Origin: Russula earlei
Lineage: Eukaryota; Basidiomycota; Agaricomycetes; Russulales; Russulaceae
DNA: 64,000 bases
Assembly: GCA_025769875.1 (NCBI GenBank)
Contig: JAGFNK010000173.1
Coordinates: forward strand, 1 to 64,000
Direction of reading: 5' to 3'
Positions 44,485-54,050 of this stretch are shown in pieces. The first letter of the stretch is position 1. Every line of letters starts with the position of its first letter. The notes below the pieces were generated by a model. It was given only the letters and a program-made list of their open reading frames with translations. It searched no databases and had not been told where the DNA came from. The translations under genes and the position numbers were made by a program.

Positions 44485-45400
44485 GTTGTCAATGATGCAA
44501 CAGGAATAGGTTCTTCTTGTGCAGGTTCAATGTTTTCATCTTGGATGGTTGTAGCTCTGACTGTTTGGGGGCGAGATCCTTGTCGTTGGCATCCTTGGGC
44601 TGCTTTCTTTGCTCTACATTAATTTGCCATATGGTTCTTCTTTCCACAGTAATAACAGAGGTTGTTCTTCCATCGAAACTCTTTCTCTGCATCTGTGAGG
44701 GGTTTTCTTTCACTTCTGGATTCCCAGGGTTGTTCATTAGGTTCTCCTTGGTACAAGTTAATTTCCAAGGGATTGTCTGAACATTGAGTGTTTAATCCTT
44801 GAGTATGCACAGAGCGTCCTCCTCTAAAGGCCGTGGAATTGTATAGGTGGAATGGGTTGTCAAATTCTCTTGCTGCTTTGACAAGGGCTGAGAGTGTAGT
44901 TGGTGTTGGTGTGATTCCCAATATCTTTTGATGCAGGGCTGGGTTAATGTTCTTCCTGAATGCGTACATCTTTGTCCTTTCATCGGTGGTAGCTCGCGAT
45001 GCATGGTGTGACCATTTCTGATACCATTCATTAAACAGTAGTTTTCCTTGATAATAAGTGTGCATAGTGTTGGCAGAAGCCAATTCTGCTTCTGCAGGGA
45101 TAAAATGGTCAGCAAAGGCCTTTTTGAAGTTGTCCCATGATCCATAGTTGGCTACAGTACAAGCCATGGCTTTAGTGGTTTGTTCTCTAGCCCATGCTCC
45201 AGCAGGTGTTCCTACTTTAAAGTGGGTTAGTGCAGCGGCAACTTTCTTGCTTTCATCTGTAAAAGAGTCACCATTGATGTAGTAATAATTAGCCAGGGCT
45301 GCCCGAAAGACTTCTGCATTGTCGGCTTACCATCAAAGGGTTCTGGGGCAGTTCCCACAAGATGAGGATTGCTGGACATTGTAGGGTTCTGGGTTGTTGC
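44485..45400 (-). pseudogene. Element F Gag: capsid and zinc knuckle
   Basis: The Gag start lies near 45380 (MSSNPHLVGTAPEPFDGKP). After frameshifts the capsid frame 45167-44619 reads CTVANYGSWDNFKKAFADHF, LLFNEWYQKWSHHASRAT and INPALHQKILGITPTPTTLS. The knuckle CYYCGKKNHMANQC lies near 44640. The pattern (ANYYYINGD.FTDESKKVA upstream) matches a widespread basidiomycete gypsy Gag. Inactive through at least two shifts. Confidence 0.85.
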
Positions 45401-45544
45401 GACTGTAACAATTGGTGGAGCTGGACCTTGTAACTGGATTCTAGTTGGAGTGAGTGTTTGAGGGATTGTTTGTGGTATGTTGCTAACTGTATGCGGAGTG
45501 GGTTGTTGAGTATTTTGTCAGGTAGAGGGTCCTGGAGTAGCGCT

Positions 45545-45943
45545 TCAAACGCTTGGTGCAGTGCCTAGGGCAGTGGTAACTTCTTGTGTTGCTCTAGCTG
45601 TGAAGTCAACTTCTTTGTTGTTGTAGTAAACCCAATATCTTCTAGAATGGCTCCACTTGACTGGTTTATCTAGGAAGAGACCTGTGAAATTGTAAGGGTT
45701 GAATTCTTGAACGTTTTCCGCTCCTGGGGCTGCTGCTTTAAGTTGCTCAGTGGTAACTTCATCATTGTTGTCTTCGTATAACCAAGTGTCAGAAAGATTT
45801 CTGTGGTTGATAATAGATACACCTGCGAATTTCCCTTGGTAACAGTGATCTTGAGTGTCGTAACTGAGGCCTTCAAATAGGAGTGGGATTAGATTTTCTG
45901 CTTCATCAGTGATATCTCTCCTAGTGCTCATAGGTCTAGACAA
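45545..45943 (-). CDS. Element F frame upstream of Gag (132 residues)
   Basis: An open frame MSRPMSTRRDITDEAENLIP, with SHSRRYWVYYNNKEVDFTAR near its end. It has aromatic and acidic residues and no recognised domain. It lies between the 5' frames and Gag in the same orientation, and a stop separates it from a Pro/Thr-rich stretch leading to Gag. It may be the N-terminal domain of the Gag polyprotein, comparable in position to the aromatic module of element E. The first ATG at 45943 is used; a second Met is five codons later. Confidence 0.5.
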   Translation of the reverse strand: MSRPMSTRRDITDEAENLIPLLFEGLSYDTQDHCYQGKFAGVSIINHRNLSDTWLYEDNNDEVTTEQLKAAAPGAENVQEFNPYNFTGLFLDKPVKWSHSRRYWVYYNNKEVDFTARATQEVTTALGTAPSV

Positions 45944-46085
45944 CTGTTATAGTCCAATGGCCATTGTTCCAAGGATATGCAATGGTGTAGGCTGGTTTCA
46001 GTCAAATGGTATCAGGTCTTCCTTGGTGTCTTCTTAATTGGATTTGGGAATATTCTTCAGTGATGCTGCTTTGTGTTATAACTAC

Positions 46086-46606
46086 TCAGGTTTTCCACAG
46101 ATATCCTTCGAATTCCGCTGGAGAGATGGCAAAGTCACTTATTTCCTTGATGGGGTGTTTGTAAACTATAAAGTGTGTCAGTCGTTGATGCCAAGCTTGG
46201 GTACAATAACTCTTGAATTCAATTAACTCTCTCCTTGAACGCGTAGGTAAGTTTAATGCTAAGAAGGATTGTTCTGGTAAGTAGCAGTGTAAATCAGTAC
46301 TCCTAAGATCGGCACTATCAGGGGATTCAATGAGGGGTGACGCAAAGGGTTGGATAGGTACAACAGGGGTAGGAATATGATTGGTAAACAAGTGTAAGTA
46401 GGCGTCAGGAGGGGTAGGAGGTAATGGTCTTTCAACAAGAAATCCTCTTGCATTGGGAACTGTTTCTCTCTCAGGGGGTCGTTAGGATGACACGTGTCTC
46501 CTGTGTCGAGGAGCCAGATTTATCGAATGGGGAGGTGGTAATCAACTGGCATCCACAAGGTAATTCTGTTAGGAGTAGGAGGTGTATCTGGTCAAAAGTT
46601 GCATGT
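46086..46606 (-). pseudogene. Element F 5' frames between LINE insertion and Gag
   Basis: Frames such as MFTNHIPTPVVPIQPFASPL with PTRSRRELIEFKSYCTQAWH (46391-46086) and DQIHLLLLTELPCGCQLITT (46600-46471) continue the reading of ORF2 across the LINE insertion in shifted frames. Their order and orientation match the element. No family is recognised. Confidence 0.45.
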
Positions 46607-46616
46607 GCAATACTCT

Positions 46617-46621
<5 letters not shown>

Positions 46622-46650
<29 letters not shown>

Positions 46651-49600
46651 CCAAATTTGTATTCCACGGCGCATACATCAAAGTACAGAGGCAGTCACGG
46701 GTGTGCTAAGCGACGTAATGTGATTAGGCATTTGGTTCTGGGGTTGTCCGCCAAGGTGGTATGGCAGCAATTGGGTGTAGTGTGTGGTGGTTGGTGTTAA
46801 TGGTTATGTGGGGTGTCTTATGCTTCCCAGTTCTCCCTCATCCCTCCTGGGTCCCAGGTTTCCCTTGGTTTTAGGCACTGCTTTGGTTTCCTTTAGGAAG
46901 TGTAGCGTGCCTTTCGCTCATTCTGGGTGGTTGAACAGCTGGGCTAAGTTTTGTGGGCGGCTTCCTGCAGACAGGTGTCTGCGGCGCGCATCATTGAAGA
47001 GTGGGCATGACAGAGCACATGCTCAACTGTTTGGATGGGTTCACCGCACTGGCACGTAATTTGTGCTGGTGTGTGTTTTGGGTAGAAGCGTTGTGTGTAC
47101 TCCCCGATAAATGCGTGACCTGTAATGAGTCGGTAGAAGGTGGCCGTAATCTGTCTCAAGAACTTATCGTATTGTCCCGTGTGGTTACTCCTGTTATGTT
47201 CAGTGTTAGGGTCTCCTTCATTAGCTTGTTTTGTTCTTCTTTGAGCGATTGCAGTAGGGTGGGGTTTCCCATCTGGCGGTTTGGTGAGTGCGGTGCGGTA
47301 GGCAAGGGAGTTGCGGGGTGAGTCGTGCCAACTCCTTTCCCATTCTACTATTGCTTCTTTTTCATGTCTGCTTTTTTGTTCATCTAATGATAAAGGCTCT
47401 GAGATGTTTTCAGTGCGTGCCAAACTAGCGGCTTCTGTAGCTAGTTGTTTGGCCTTCCGGAAACCTGTTGGCGTGCTGTTCCTGGGCATCCAGAGCAGTC
47501 TTATGTTCGTTTTGGGGTATGCGTTGATAATCTCACCTATTTGTTTTAGATGATGTATGGCTACTGCTTGATCATCATGAGGCTTGTGGTTGATGGCCAG
47601 TTCTGTTGCTGTGCACGTTGGTAGGCATATGTGGGCAAGCATGGGTGTTGTCTCTGTTTGCGTGTTGAGGTATTCTGTAAGGGCCTCAAGTCCGGCCGTT
47701 AGTGAGCGGATGTGGGTGCCTTTGTCTGTCACCGTTGTTCCGATTACCTTTACCTTGTGTCCCCAAAGATTACCTTTTTCATATAGCACTGCTGCTGTCG
47801 CTCCAATTTGTTTGTTATCTGTTTGGTCTTTGTTGGTTTTGATGCCGTTGCAGTAGATGGCGATGGCTGTTCCTGCTTGGCATTGTTTCATTAGTAGCCT
47901 GGCTAAACAGGCTTGCGTTTGTTGGGCGTCTGGGAGGTTAGCATCGCTTGAATCTACTCTGACCTGACCATTCCAGTCTGGGGTGCTGGGCGGGATGTTG
48001 GGGAAGTCTTCTATGCATGGGCTATTCGCTGGCATTCTGTGCACTAGTGATCTCAGGGTGGTCTTTGCTTTGTGGCTGTTTGTGGTTGGTAGAGGCACGT
48101 TGTGGTGTTGTTGGGTGTACCAGTTGCCCCCTAGTCTTCTCCGCAGTTGGCTGTTGTTCGTGGTGTGGTGGAGTCTTACCACCACGTTGTTTGTTAGCTT
48201 GTTTAACCGTATTTTCATTGGGAGAATGGTTAGTAGTTGATGGAGTGGCTCCCTTGGAGTCGTGCAGAAGGCTCCTGCTATTACCTTGACTGCTTCATTC
48301 TGGACAGTTTGTAGTTTTTTGACCAGTCTTACCTGTTTGCCTGTGTACCATAGCTGGTGGCCATATGTTAGCATGGGGAGACATATAGCGAGATATACCT
48401 GTCTCCACTTGGCTTGCTCCAGGCCTCTGACGGAGTTGTGTAGTAGTTGGAGGGCTTTTAGAGATGCTCTTGCTCTATTGCACATGTACTCGACATGTTG
48501 TGTCCAGGAGAGGTGTGCGTCGAAAAATAAACCAAGGTACCTGATTGTGTCAGTTGCTGTGACTTGGTAGTAAGCTTTGTGCGATGGGAGTGATAGGTGT
48601 AGGCAGTTGGGCGGGGCTGCCTTCTCCCATTGCTTTCTAAAGAAGATTACCTCTGTTTTTTCTGGTTTGATGCTGAGTCCTGCTTTGGTTAGCCAGCTCA
48701 TACACTCAGAATACCCCATTTGGAGTGTTGACTCTACTGACGCCCAGTCACAGCCACATGCAAACACAGCCCTGTCATCAATGTACATGGCTAGCATGGC
48801 TTTGTTCCAGTTCTTTGCTTTGTGTAGCATGGGCAAGGTGTACAGTATGGAGAGTACAGGTGAGGCGGGGGAGCCCTGGGGCGTGCCTGCTTCCAGTCCA
48901 AAGGGAGCGGAGGCTCGCCTGTTAAATCGTAGTCGAGCTTTTCTGTTAGTTAAAAATGAGTGGCACCAACGTACTAATTCTGGAGTGAAACCTAAGTTTT
49001 CGACAACTTGGGCTAGTCTTCGATGATTGATGTTGTCAAAGAAGCCCTGGATGTCAAAGAGGAGGAGGCCGCATCTGAGTCCAGTTTGGTGTGCAGCTTG
49101 TATGTCATGGAGTAGTGCGAGTCCTGCGTCAATTGTTGATGATGCATTTCTTCCTCCATATTGGATCGTGGGGACGATCTCGTACTTAGCCATGTCCTGA
49201 TATATTAGCCTTGCCACTATTTTTTCCAGGAGCTTACCCATGCACTCGAGTAGTGCTATCAGTCGGAAGTTCTTAGCCAGAGTGTAGTCTGACCTATTTG
49301 GTTTGGGTATGATGCATACTAGCGCCTCTTTCCAGGCACTTGGGTGATGCCCAGCTTTGAGGCAGGCTTCAAAGAGCCAGAGGAGTCTGTCCAGGCTTGC
49401 TTCCCATGAACACTTTATCAAGGTCCAGGAGTGTCCTGAGGGGCCAGGGGCAGAGCATCTGGACACTTTCCGTAGGAGGTCACTTACTAATTCTTTACTA
49501 ATGTTCAGGAGGGTGCGTTGGGGAAGCGGGTCTGGGTCATCATTAAAGTGTGCATCCACTTCCTGCCTCTCGGCGGCAAAAAAACGCTGTGAGAGTGTGT

Positions 49601-49897
49601 TAGCCATTTCTTCATGGGAATTGGAAAGACCTTCTGGTCCTCTCAGTGGGGGAACTTGTGTTATTTTGCGTCCATGTCTCCATGTCGCAACTTCCCAGAG
49701 TTGAGCTTTCTCAATGTAGTCATTTGCCCAGTGGCATTTTGCTTCTTGGATGGTGGCTTTAAGTCGTTTCTGTGCTCTCTTTCATTTGTCCCGGTTAGGG
49801 GTTTCTTTGAGGGTTTGCACAGCTCTCCTGCACTCTGCGTTCCACAAAGGTGCAGCGAGTCGTGGGTGTGGGTGCCTGGGTTTGAGGGTACTTTCAT
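46622..49897 (-). mobile_element. LINE (non-LTR retrotransposon), 5' truncated
   Basis: Minus-strand LINE whose poly(A) tail appears as a T-run up to 46650. TSD GCAATACTCTGTTTT at 46607-46621 and 49898-49912. The endonuclease is missing, so it is 5' truncated as is usual for target-primed insertion. It is about 3.3 kb with the RT/RNase H frame almost fully open. Inserted in a 5' frame of element F. Confidence 0.95.
46944..49607 (-). CDS. LINE reverse transcriptase with RNase H, 887 residues
   Basis: RT fingers/palm: PKPNRSDYTLAKNFRLIALL (101-120), LLFDIQGFFDNINHRRL (182-198, first catalytic Asp), GTPQGSPASPVLS (241-253), catalytic YIDD at 275-278 (usual YADD). The thumb and linker follow. 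RNase H domain from about 582: AIYCNGIKTNK (normally a TDG-type Asp, here Asn), RSLTAGLEALTEYL (Glu), then QAVAIHHLKQIGEI. The C-terminal CQCGEPIQTVEHVLCHAH is a Cys/His motif found in such fungal LINEs. The open frame extends upstream of 49607 to an in-frame TGA near 49790, which lies in the RT N-terminal extension. RT works by nicked-target priming in the nucleus. The RNase H is probably inactive. Clade: RNase H-bearing (Tad/I-like), not resolved. Confidence 0.93.
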   Translation of the reverse strand: MANTLSQRFFAAERQEVDAHFNDDPDPLPQRTLLNISKELVSDLLRKVSRCSAPGPSGHSWTLIKCSWEASLDRLLWLFEACLKAGHHPSAWKEALVCIIPKPNRSDYTLAKNFRLIALLECMGKLLEKIVARLIYQDMAKYEIVPTIQYGGRNASSTIDAGLALLHDIQAAHQTGLRCGLLLFDIQGFFDNINHRRLAQVVENLGFTPELVRWCHSFLTNRKARLRFNRRASAPFGLEAGTPQGSPASPVLSILYTLPMLHKAKNWNKAMLAMYIDDRAVFACGCDWASVESTLQMGYSECMSWLTKAGLSIKPEKTEVIFFRKQWEKAAPPNCLHLSLPSHKAYYQVTATDTIRYLGLFFDAHLSWTQHVEYMCNRARASLKALQLLHNSVRGLEQAKWRQVYLAICLPMLTYGHQLWYTGKQVRLVKKLQTVQNEAVKVIAGAFCTTPREPLHQLLTILPMKIRLNKLTNNVVVRLHHTTNNSQLRRRLGGNWYTQQHHNVPLPTTNSHKAKTTLRSLVHRMPANSPCIEDFPNIPPSTPDWNGQVRVDSSDANLPDAQQTQACLARLLMKQCQAGTAIAIYCNGIKTNKDQTDNKQIGATAAVLYEKGNLWGHKVKVIGTTVTDKGTHIRSLTAGLEALTEYLNTQTETTPMLAHICLPTCTATELAINHKPHDDQAVAIHHLKQIGEIINAYPKTNIRLLWMPRNSTPTGFRKAKQLATEAASLARTENISEPLSLDEQKSRHEKEAIVEWERSWHDSPRNSLAYRTALTKPPDGKPHPTAIAQRRTKQANEGDPNTEHNRSNHTGQYDKFLRQITATFYRLITGHAFIGEYTQRFYPKHTPAQITCQCGEPIQTVEHVLCHAHSSMMRAADTCLQEAAHKT

Positions 49898-49912
49898 GCA
49901 ATACTCTGTTTT

Positions 49913-50438
49913 GCAGTTACACCTTGCTGTCCATGGATTTGACCCAGTATCTTCTGTGATGGCAGACCAACGTTCTTGGCTAGTTGGGATGGTGGTTTGT
50001 ATTGGTGTGAGGGGTCGAGGGGCAAGACCTGAGGCTTCTAGGATTGCTGGAACAGAATAGTATGCAGGGGGACCAGTATATGAGGCGTCTGGGCTGGTAA
50101 TTGCCCAAGGTTGATTGTAGTCTGCGTCGTATCACCACGAGTTAGTTTCCCAATTGAAGGTGTTGTGTATTCCTGGTACAACAGCAAGTTGGACATAAGA
50201 TTGGTTTTCCCTTTGTATTCTGTTGAGGCATAGGTGGTAGAACTGGACAGTGAGACGATAGTAGCTGATGTATGTCCAACCCAAGTAAAACAGGCAATAC
50301 CCTGTCCTTAAAGAATTAACGATGAGATGGTGACGTGGCTGGATGATTCTGGTCCAAAGGTTCAGTTTGCTAGAGCGCAGGGATTGATAATCAACTGGTT
50401 GTCCTTGGATGTTCTTTGCTTGAGCAAGTTGCCAATAT
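49913..50438 (-). pseudogene. Element F ORF2, middle part
   Basis: Minus-strand frame joining LTR-B3 and the LINE: YWQLAQAKNIQGQPVDYQSL, RHHLIVNSLRTGYCLFYLGW, YYRLTVQFYHLCLNRIQREN and VAVVPG-like VVPGIHNTFNWETNSW, then a TGA. Further on, the same frame reads DADYNQPWAITSPDASYTGP and AILEASGLAPRPLTPIQTTI. It is collinear with 51824-52123. The aromatic-rich, non-repetitive text looks like a genuine protein of the element. No family is recognised. Confidence 0.55.
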
Positions 50439-51823
50439 TGTCACAGTAACTAGCCGTGTCAGTTCACAAGCGGAAAACAAGTTGATGATAGAGAGGTGTT
50501 CAAGAAATGGGCTGGTTCCCGTGTATAATGAGTAAGGATCCCTGCAGCGGTCGAAGTGTTTTATGCTAAACAGGTTATGGCCAATAGACCCTTCCTAGTA
50601 TGACTCGGTCCATTGAGAAGCTAGGGTAAGTTTATAATGGGATAGACTAGGGCTGGTTCCACTAGCTATATGCGTTCAAGTCTGAAGCGAGCCAAACCAG
50701 GGCGCGCAGAGTTCGTGGGGCTGGACAGCGATCCAAAGATGGTTGTCTTGACCCAAGAGCAAGAGGAATGAGGAGGAAGGGAGAAGAGAAGGAGAGGAGA
50801 GGAGAGCAAGATCACTTGCACGCAGTTGTTTCTGACTGAAGGTAAGGGGAACTCAAGAAGACTGTATTCTTCCTCTTCTTTTTCTACTACAGAGTAGCTA
50901 GGTGTTTTATATACAGGAGAGAAGTACTAAGGATGAAAGGCATGAAAGGGAGATAGGCATGAAAGAGAATCAAGACTGGTCGAGACGGTCGAGGCCATGG
51001 TGAAAGGCCTGAGACGTGAACGCGTCGCGTGTGCCGAGGCATGGCGTGCGCACATGGTCAGTGGCAAGGACTGGGCGATGCGATGCGAGGAAGGAGGCAA
51101 GGTGTGGGAGGAGGCCAAGCGTCACGCATCGCGCACGGTCGGAACGTGGTTCTGAGGCCAGCGATATGGCTCACCTTACAAGTCCATCGGGGACCTTGAA
51201 CAATGCAGAGAGAGTAGAGGAAGGTAGGTCTTAAAGGAGGAGAGCTCTTCTCAGGGGAGTGAAGAGAGACTCTTAGGGAAGGAAGGGAAAGGCGAAGAGT
51301 AGATGGTGGATGGTGTGTTGAGAGTTGATGAAATGGAGAGGTGGTTGTGGTTTAAGTTTGTGAGAGTGAAGTGGGTTGCAGGAGAATATGTTGGACAAGA
51401 GTAGGTTGGATTCTACAAGAGACCAAGCTTAGGGCTTTGGTCACAAAGTACTGAGCTTATATATACAGGAGAAGCGCAGCAATAGCTGCGCTTTGACTGT
51501 GCTACTAGTATAGTAGGAGTCATAATAAGTATGAGTCATAGGAAGGAGGCCATGAATGAGTCAGAACCAAGTAGCTGTGCTGCACAGTAGGTGCGCAGCA
51601 TTGCACAGTCAAAACTAAGAAGTGAATATAAATGGAAAGAGAACCAAACAAAGGGAAAGTAACAGCAATCCAGTGTTACCTGGACGTGTATGGATCACAT
51701 GATAACACAGAAGGGATCACAAGACATAAGAGATCATGATACTAGTAAGTAAAGGGACATACGAAAGCAAGCAGTCCATAGCAAAAAGGTAAGCGGTAAA
51801 TGTAAAAGGAAAATGGTGTAACA
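50439..51823 (-). mobile_element. Solo LTR, family B copy 3, with a nested insert
   Basis: TGTCACAGTAACTAGCC to ATGGTGTAACA. Flanks AATAT and AAAAT fit a 5-bp TSD with one change, and the ORF2 frame of element F continues across the site. About 880 bp once the insert at 50683-51180 is removed. Confidence 0.88.
50683..51180 (-). mobile_element. ~0.5-kb insert, probable solo LTR of another family (G)
   Basis: TGAAGCGAGCC to GGCTCACCTTACA, between direct repeats CAAGTC (50677-50682, 51179-51184; overlap with the element end is ambiguous). LTR-B4 shows the empty site. Minus-strand TATATAAAAC box near 50922, then CTAC/GTAG arms near 50890. The termini are also weakly inverted (TGAAGCGAGCC with TGTAAGGTGAGCC), so a small DNA element is the alternative. 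Confidence 0.65.
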
Positions 51824-52123
51824 AAAATAATAGTTGCTGTTGTGCTGGTGGCAGGAGTCAACTAAGGGTTTCAAGATACAGTATAATGCATGCTTGTTGT
51901 GGCTTAGGAGTTGTCCAAATGGTAAGACTTCAAGGAATTCTTTGACAATGAGATGAGGAAAGTCTTCGTGGGGTGGTTCTATCCCTGGTACATTGTGTAG
52001 GTTGGTTAAGGTGATGACAGGGAATGCAGTGGAGGCCCAAGTTCGATAATGATTTAGGCTCAAGACGTGGATGATGATAGCGTCTTCTTCTTTGTCTTCT
52101 TCTAAGGTGTATTCTCGAGGCAC
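51824..52123 (-). pseudogene. Element F ORF2, N-terminal part
   Basis: ATG at 52123 (MPREYTLEEDKEEDAIIIHV) opens a frame reading LSLNHYRTWASTAFPVITLT, DFPHLIVKEFLEVLPFGQLL and CILKPLVDSCHQHNSNYYF, up to the LTR-B3 insertion at 51824. It resumes at 50438. Acidic start, then a mixed hydrophobic and aromatic body. This is the second frame after the 5' LTR of element F, 98 bp after the end of ORF1. Standard gypsy elements have no such gene ahead of Gag. Function unknown. Confidence 0.6.
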
Positions 52124-52220
52124 TTAAGGCAAAGAAGAAAGGTTTATTCGATCTTTATTGAAGCATTACAAGGGTGGTTCTTACTTTATAAGAACTGTGC
52201 ACAAGTTCTATGGTTTGGAG

Positions 52221-54004
52221 TCAGTACCTCTCAATTATTTCGAGAGGATTAGGGGGAATATGAGGTGTGAAGCAGAAGCAAAGTGACTGTGGGTTGAAGC
52301 AGATGGTATTGACTGTATAAGTTGAATAGTGATGTAGATGTAGGGAGACGTGGTTACTGTTCTCTTCAAAATGTAAGTAGCTGAAAGCAAAAGCAAGGTG
52401 TCCGTCCAAGAAGTTGTGTACAATGGATAAGCAAAATGAGCCCTCATAAGCAGGGTGGTAAATAGCAGGCAAGGTAAGTAGTTTCCTAAACAAAGAAGTA
52501 TTGAAGATGTATGCGATGCATCTGAGGGGGAAGTCTGTCACGGTAACTAGCCATGTCAATTCACAAGCGTAAAGACAAGTCAATGATAGAGAGGTGTTCA
52601 AGAAATGGGCTGGTTCCCGTGTATAAAGAATAAGGATCCCTGCAGCAGTCGAAGTGTTTTATGCTAAACAGGTTATGGCCAATAGACCCTTCCTAGTACG
52701 ACTCAGTCTGTTGAGAAGCTAGGGTAAGTTTATAATGGGATAGACTAGGGCTGGTTCCACTAGCTATATGTGTTCAAGTCCATTGGTGACCTTGAACAAT
52801 GCAGAGAGAGTAGAGGAAGGTAGGTCTTAAAGGAGGAGAGCTCTTCTCAGGGGAGTGAAGAGAGACTCTTAGGGAAGGAAGGGAAAGGCGAAGAGTAGAT
52901 GGTGGATGGTGTGTTGAGAGTTGATGAAATGGAGAGGTGGATGTGGTTTGAGGATTAAGAGCAAAGTGGGTTGCAGGAGAAATGTTTGGACAAGAGTAGG
53001 TTGGATTCTACAAGAGACCAAGCTTAGGGCTTTGGTCACAAAGTACTGAGCTTATATATACAGGAGAAGCGCAGCAATAGCTGCGCTTTGACTGTGCTAT
53101 TAGTATAGTAGGAGTCATAATAAGTAGGAGTCATAGGAATGAGGCCACGAATGAGTCAGAACCAAGTAACTGTGCTGCACAGTAGGTGCGCAGCATTGCA
53201 CAGTCAAAACTAAGAAGTGAATATAAATGGGAAGAGAACCAAACAAAGGGAAAGTAACAGCAATCCAGTGTTACCTGGACGTGTATGGATCACATGATAA
53301 TACAGAAGGGATCACAAGATGTAAGAGATCACAAGACCAGTAAGTAAAGGGACATATGAAAGCAAGCAGTCCATAGCAAAAGGTAAGAAGTAAACATAAA
53401 AGGAAAATGGTGTAACAAAGTCAGTGTCTGGGGTGTATATCCCGACGTTAGAACAAATGCCAAAGGGGGTGAGGCTGTACTCAGTGGCAAGGGCAGTGTT
53501 GGAGGGTTCGACTGCAAAAGTGTGGATGATGTGTGCACGAAAGGTGGTGGTGAAGGTGTCTGTGAATGTGTGATGAGCTAACTGGTCTGAGGTAGGGATG
53601 CGTCCCAGGTAGTCTTGATGATTTAAGTCATGGAGGGGACGCCACTGCTCGCAGGAACGATTGGTGGTAGGGAGGATGAAGTACTGGTGTGGATGGAAGT
53701 GAATTGTTGTGCAGGGGGGACGGTCGAGGAAGCCTTCAGGCAAGGGAGGACAGTCCACTTGCTGTTGCTCATTCTGCGCTGGAGGGGGAGTGCTGACAGG
53801 GACAAAGTTGCCTGGGATAGGCTGGGGAATGCTGGGAGACGATGGTGGGGCTATTGGGGAGTATAGGATGCTAAGGGGTGAGGATGTGTCAACTGGGTCA
53901 ATGTCTTCAGTAAGAATGCGAAGGGTAGTGTGTGGGGTAGGTTGCAGAGGAGAAGGGAGGCGCAAGGAGGTGTTAACCAAAGTGGGGGAGTTAGGAGTGG
54001 ACAC
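52221..54004 (-). pseudogene. Element F ORF1, split by solo LTR-B4
   Basis: ATG at 54004 (MSTPNSPTLVNTSLRLPSPL) lies 35 bp after the self-primer site. The N-terminal ~85 residues are Pro/Ser/Thr-rich. A structured-looking part follows: LPEGFLDRPPCTTIHFHPHQ, CEQWRPLHDLNHQDYLGRIP and GICSNVGIYTPDTDF at the LTR-B4 junction (53423). Past the LTR the same frame continues from 52536 (FPLRCIAYIFNTSLFRKLLT, YEGSFCLSIVHNFLDGHLAF) to a stop at 52221. That gives about 300 residues in all and no other break, so the LTR is the only lesion. Position directly behind the 5' LTR and ahead of Gag is unusual. I do not recognise a family. Confidence 0.65.
52537..53417 (-). mobile_element. Solo LTR, family B copy 4
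   Basis: 881 bp, TGTCACGGTAACTAGCC to ATGGTGTAACA, TSD AAGTC at 52532-52536 and 53418-53422. Inserted in ORF1 of element F. Very similar to LTR-B3. Confidence 0.95.
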
Positions 54005-54038
54005 TTGAGCGTTGGCTGGTCAATACAGGGATGATGAG

Positions 54039-54048
54039 AGACTGTCCA
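54039..54048 (-). other. Element F self-primer binding site
   Basis: Two bases after the 5' LTR the minus strand reads TGGACAGTCT, complementary over 10 nt to AGACTGTCCA inside the LTR (plus-strand TGGACAGTCT at 54336-54345), about 31 nt past a TATATAAA box. Confidence 0.72.
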
Positions 54049-54050
54049 GA

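Noticed and set aside
46618..46650. A T-run as a possible terminator or promoter tract
   Set aside because: It is the poly(A) tail of the minus-strand LINE, next to the TSD.
50439..53417. A short LTR retrotransposon formed by two LTR-Bs
   Set aside because: Each LTR has its own TSD and the DNA between them is the continuing coding sequence of element F.
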